The notes beneath the pieces were generated by a model. That model saw only the letters and a list, made by a program, of their open reading frames with translations, was not told the DNA's origin and did no database searches. A DNA stretch of 6,434 nt from Chloroflexota bacterium (lineage in GTDB: Bacteria; Chloroflexota; Anaerolineae; Anaerolineales; UBA11579), in NCBI GenBank assembly GCA_003250455.1, contig QKGK01000445.1:1-6434 (forward strand), read 5' to 3'. This document shows positions 4,276 through 6,434 of the stretch, piece by piece. Within the stretch, counting starts at the first letter, position 1; every line of letters starts with the position of its first letter. The translations under genes were made by a program, and so were the position numbers.

Positions 4276-6434
4276 CGATCACTCCTTCTCCATTCATAAC
4301 TTCACCAATTACCCAGGTCTCTTCCATGATGGATTTGCTCACCTTACCAGCATTCTCCCGGCTGACTACCAGTACCATGCCGATCCCCATATTGAATACA
4401 TGGAACATCTCCTCTTCCGGCACCTGGCCCATCCGCTGGATCAGGTCAAAGATGGGTGGAACCGTCCAGGCCCGGCGGTCTATTTTTACACCGCAACCCT
4501 CCGGCAGGATGCGGGGAATATTGTCGTAGAAGCCCCCGCCAGTAATGTGCGCCATCCCTTTGATCAGATCGCCTTCCACCAGCAATGGATCCAGCAGCCC
4601 AAGATAAGACCTGTGCGGCACAAGAAGCGCCTCGCCTAGAGAAGTATCTAATTCCGGGTAATTTTGGCTCAAAGATACATTCGAAAATACTTTTCGGATC
4701 AGCGAATAGCCGTTGGTATGAGGGCCGCTGGAAGCTAAACCGATCAACACGTCTCCCGGCCGGATCGCTTCTTTCGGCAGTATCTGGGCTCGTTCCACGA
4801 CGCCCACGATCGTCCCAACCAGATCAAAATGTCCCTCAGCGTAGACGGAAGGCATTTCTGCAGTTTCTCCCCCCAGCAATGCGCATCCCGCTGCCCTACA
4901 GGCTTCGCTGATCCCCGTTACCACCTCGGCAAGCTGTTCCGGGATCAGTTTGCTGGAGGCAAAATAATCCATAAAGAATAAAGGACGCGCTCCCTGAACC
5001 AGGATGTCGTTGATACAATGGTTAACAATATCGTGTCCGATGCTGCCGAGATTGCCGGACTGCGATGCCAGGATCACCTTTGTGCCCACCCCATCGGTGG
5101 ATGAGACCAGCACCGGATGTTCCATCCTTTGAAATATCCGGGCATCGAACAGACCGCCAAAAGAGCCAACCTCCGAGAGCACAGCCGGGGTATAGGTGGC
5201 CGCAACGGCGGGTTTAATCATCTCAGCAGCGGAGTTCCAGGAATCAATGGATACCCCTGCAGCCTGATAAGCTGATCTAGGTTTGCCAATATCTTTTCGG
5301 TACTGCATCCCTTCAAATGAGATTTTTTCCGTCAGCGAATAGGCTTGCGCCACCGCCGCCTGAAGTGATTCGCCAACGGCAGTCACGCCCAGCACCCGCC
5401 CGCCATCGGTGACGATCGTCCCATCGGACATTTTCGTTCCAGCCTGGAAGATCAGATCATCCGGTTTTAAATTTTCCAGACCAGCGATGGGCACGCCTTT
5501 GGGATAAGTTCCCGGATACCCCTGAGAAGCCAGAACCACACAAGCGGCCGCCTGGTCTTTCCATTGAATACGGTTTTTTATTTGCGATAAATTTGAGGCT
5601 GCACAAGCTGCCGCTATTTCCAGCAAATCGCCATCCAGCAGCGGAAGGATCACCTGGGTTTCCGGGTCGCCAAAACGGCAGTTATATTCCAGCAGTTTTG
5701 GACCATCTACGGTCAGCATCAAACCCGCGTACAGCACCCCCGAATACGGCGCACCTTCTTTATCCATTCCGGTAATGGTCGGGCGAAGTATTAATTCTTT
5801 GGCTATGCGAATATGATCAGCGGTGCAGTATGGGCTGGGCGCAAATACTCCCATGCCGCCTGTGTTTGGACCCTGGTCATCATCCAGCAGGCGTTTGTGG
5901 TCCTGTGCCGGGGGCATCAGGACGATCTCCTGCCCATCCGTGAAGGCCAAGAGTGATACTTCTGTGCCAGTCAGCCGTTCTTCAATAACGACTTCTCTGC
6001 CGGATTCACCGAAGGCGTTGTGTTCAAATATATCTTCCAGAATGGCACACGCTTCCTGCTTGCTTTCGGGCAGAAACACACCTTTCCCGGCAGCCAAACC
6101 GGAGACTTTGATCACAAATTCAAATGGAATTGTTTCCAGATAGGCTTTTGCCCCGGCGACGTCTATAAATACCTGGAAGCGGGCAGTAGGGATCTCATGG
6201 CGGGCCATGAAATTCTTGGCGAATGATTTGGAGGTTTCCAGCTGAGCTGCCGCTGCTGATGGGCCAAATACCAGGATTCCCTCACTGCGTAAAGCGTCCG
6301 AAACGCCGGTCTCAAGCGGCGCTTCCGGCCCGACGATCACCAAGTCAATTTGGTGTTGGTCAACCGCAGATAAAACTTCTTCTGGCGACAGGATGTCCCC
6401 GGCAATATTTTCTCCGAACTGTGCGGTTCCGGGG
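4268..6434 (-). CDS. purD-purM: Fused GAR synthetase (PurD) - AIR synthetase (PurM), 5' partial
   Basis: A single open frame of 721 visible residues joins two enzymes; the frame stays open to the window edge (first codons Pro-Gly-Thr-Ala-Gln), so about 30-35 PurD residues are missing. A TTG at 6343 lies inside the conserved DLVIVGPEAPL strand and is not the start. PurD part (visible 1-385) ligates phosphoribosylamine and glycine with ATP: GPEAPL at 35-40, the ATP-grasp stretch SGLAAGKGV at 111-119, DHKR at 178-181, GPNTGGMG at 188-195, CRFGDPETQ at 252-260, YRKDIG at 378-383. PurM part (about 387-721) closes FGAM to AIR with ATP: SAYQAAGVSID at 387-397, STDGVGTK at 445-452, NDILVQGA at 475-482, GGETAEMP at 521-528, HITGGGF at 629-635, FNMGIGM at 680-686. 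The junction is near 5276, with essentially no linker and no start codon suited to separate PurM translation. PurD has VSGLAAGKG where ADGLAAGKG is usual. purN overlaps its end by 8 nt. Confidence 0.96.
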   Translation of the reverse strand, partial: PGTAQFGENIAGDILSPEEVLSAVDQHQIDLVIVGPEAPLETGVSDALRSEGILVFGPSAAAAQLETSKSFAKNFMARHEIPTARFQVFIDVAGAKAYLETIPFEFVIKVSGLAAGKGVFLPESKQEACAILEDIFEHNAFGESGREVVIEERLTGTEVSLLAFTDGQEIVLMPPAQDHKRLLDDDQGPNTGGMGVFAPSPYCTADHIRIAKELILRPTITGMDKEGAPYSGVLYAGLMLTVDGPKLLEYNCRFGDPETQVILPLLDGDLLEIAAACAASNLSQIKNRIQWKDQAAACVVLASQGYPGTYPKGVPIAGLENLKPDDLIFQAGTKMSDGTIVTDGGRVLGVTAVGESLQAAVAQAYSLTEKISFEGMQYRKDIGKPRSAYQAAGVSIDSWNSAAEMIKPAVAATYTPAVLSEVGSFGGLFDARIFQRMEHPVLVSSTDGVGTKVILASQSGNLGSIGHDIVNHCINDILVQGARPLFFMDYFASSKLIPEQLAEVVTGISEACRAAGCALLGGETAEMPSVYAEGHFDLVGTIVGVVERAQILPKEAIRPGDVLIGLASSGPHTNGYSLIRKVFSNVSLSQNYPELDTSLGEALLVPHRSYLGLLDPLLVEGDLIKGMAHITGGGFYDNIPRILPEGCGVKIDRRAWTVPPIFDLIQRMGQVPEEEMFHVFNMGIGMVLVVSRENAGKVSKSIMEETWVIGEVMNGEGVIVA
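4282..4287 (-). promoter_or_regulatory. Ribosome binding site of purN, supports the TTG start
   Basis: AAGGAG on the minus strand, 6 nt before TTG at 4275, within the last codons of the PurD-PurM gene. Ribosomes finishing the upstream gene stop 8 nt past the purN start, an arrangement typical of translational coupling. Confidence 0.8.

Noticed and set aside
4268..4280. Programmed +1 frameshift joining PurD-PurM to PurN into one trifunctional protein
   Set aside because: No slippery or stalling sequence is visible at GTT GCC TGA, and purN has its own well-placed ribosome binding site.
5265..5310. PurM translated separately from an internal start
   Set aside because: The only nearby ATG (in GMQYRKDIG) lies inside the PurD end without a suitably spaced ribosome binding site, and no stop separates the halves.
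4268..6343. TTG at 6343 as the start of the PurD-PurM gene
   Set aside because: It would cut the conserved strand before VGPEAPL. The frame continues upstream with PurD-like sequence (PGTAQFGEN) to the window edge.

Overview
The window reads as ordinary bacterial chromosome with two tandem biosynthetic operons. Every gene supported lies on the minus strand, so transcription runs from high to low coordinates. The gene content is compact and there are no mobile-element, CRISPR, rRNA or tRNA signals. Several sequence traits suggest a Chloroflexota-like, possibly Anaerolineae-like, bacterium: moderate GC, TTG starts, a stand-alone archaeal-type riboflavin reductase and a PurD-PurM fusion. This taxonomic guess comes from recalled family resemblance and has not been tested by search.

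Purine operon (6434 down to about 2060). The window opens inside a fused gene whose N-terminal half is PurD (GAR synthetase) and whose C-terminal half is PurM (AIR synthetase). The PurD amino terminus, probably some 30-35 residues, lies beyond the right edge. The fusion's stop codon overlaps the start of purN (GAR transformylase) by 8 nt, and purN is followed after 7 nt by purH (AICAR transformylase/IMP cyclohydrolase). Together these genes encode five activities (steps 2, 3, 5, 9 and 10 of IMP synthesis), including both steps that use 10-formyl-tetrahydrofolate. A perfect 18-bp hairpin with flanking A and T tracts ends the operon 53 nt after purH.

Gap (about 1622-2150). Roughly 530 nt with no convincing gene. 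It holds the terminator, two inverted repeats of unknown role, and an AT-rich block just upstream of the next operon that is the likeliest promoter region.

Riboflavin operon (1621 down to 15). A stand-alone reductase of the archaeal/fungal type is followed after 137 nt by ribA (GTP cyclohydrolase II). RibA makes the diaminopyrimidine phosphate that such a reductase acts on, so the pair probably performs two successive early steps of riboflavin synthesis. The 137-nt gap contains three short palindromes, a good ribosome binding site, and a 25-codon open frame that is in frame with ribA but closed by two tandem stop codons.

Most notable points: the PurD-PurM fusion followed by an overlapping purN reproduces the domain order of the animal GART protein, and the riboflavin pair implies a fungal-like order of steps (reduction before deamination). 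Both look like parallels in arrangement; nothing in the window shows transfer from eukaryotes.
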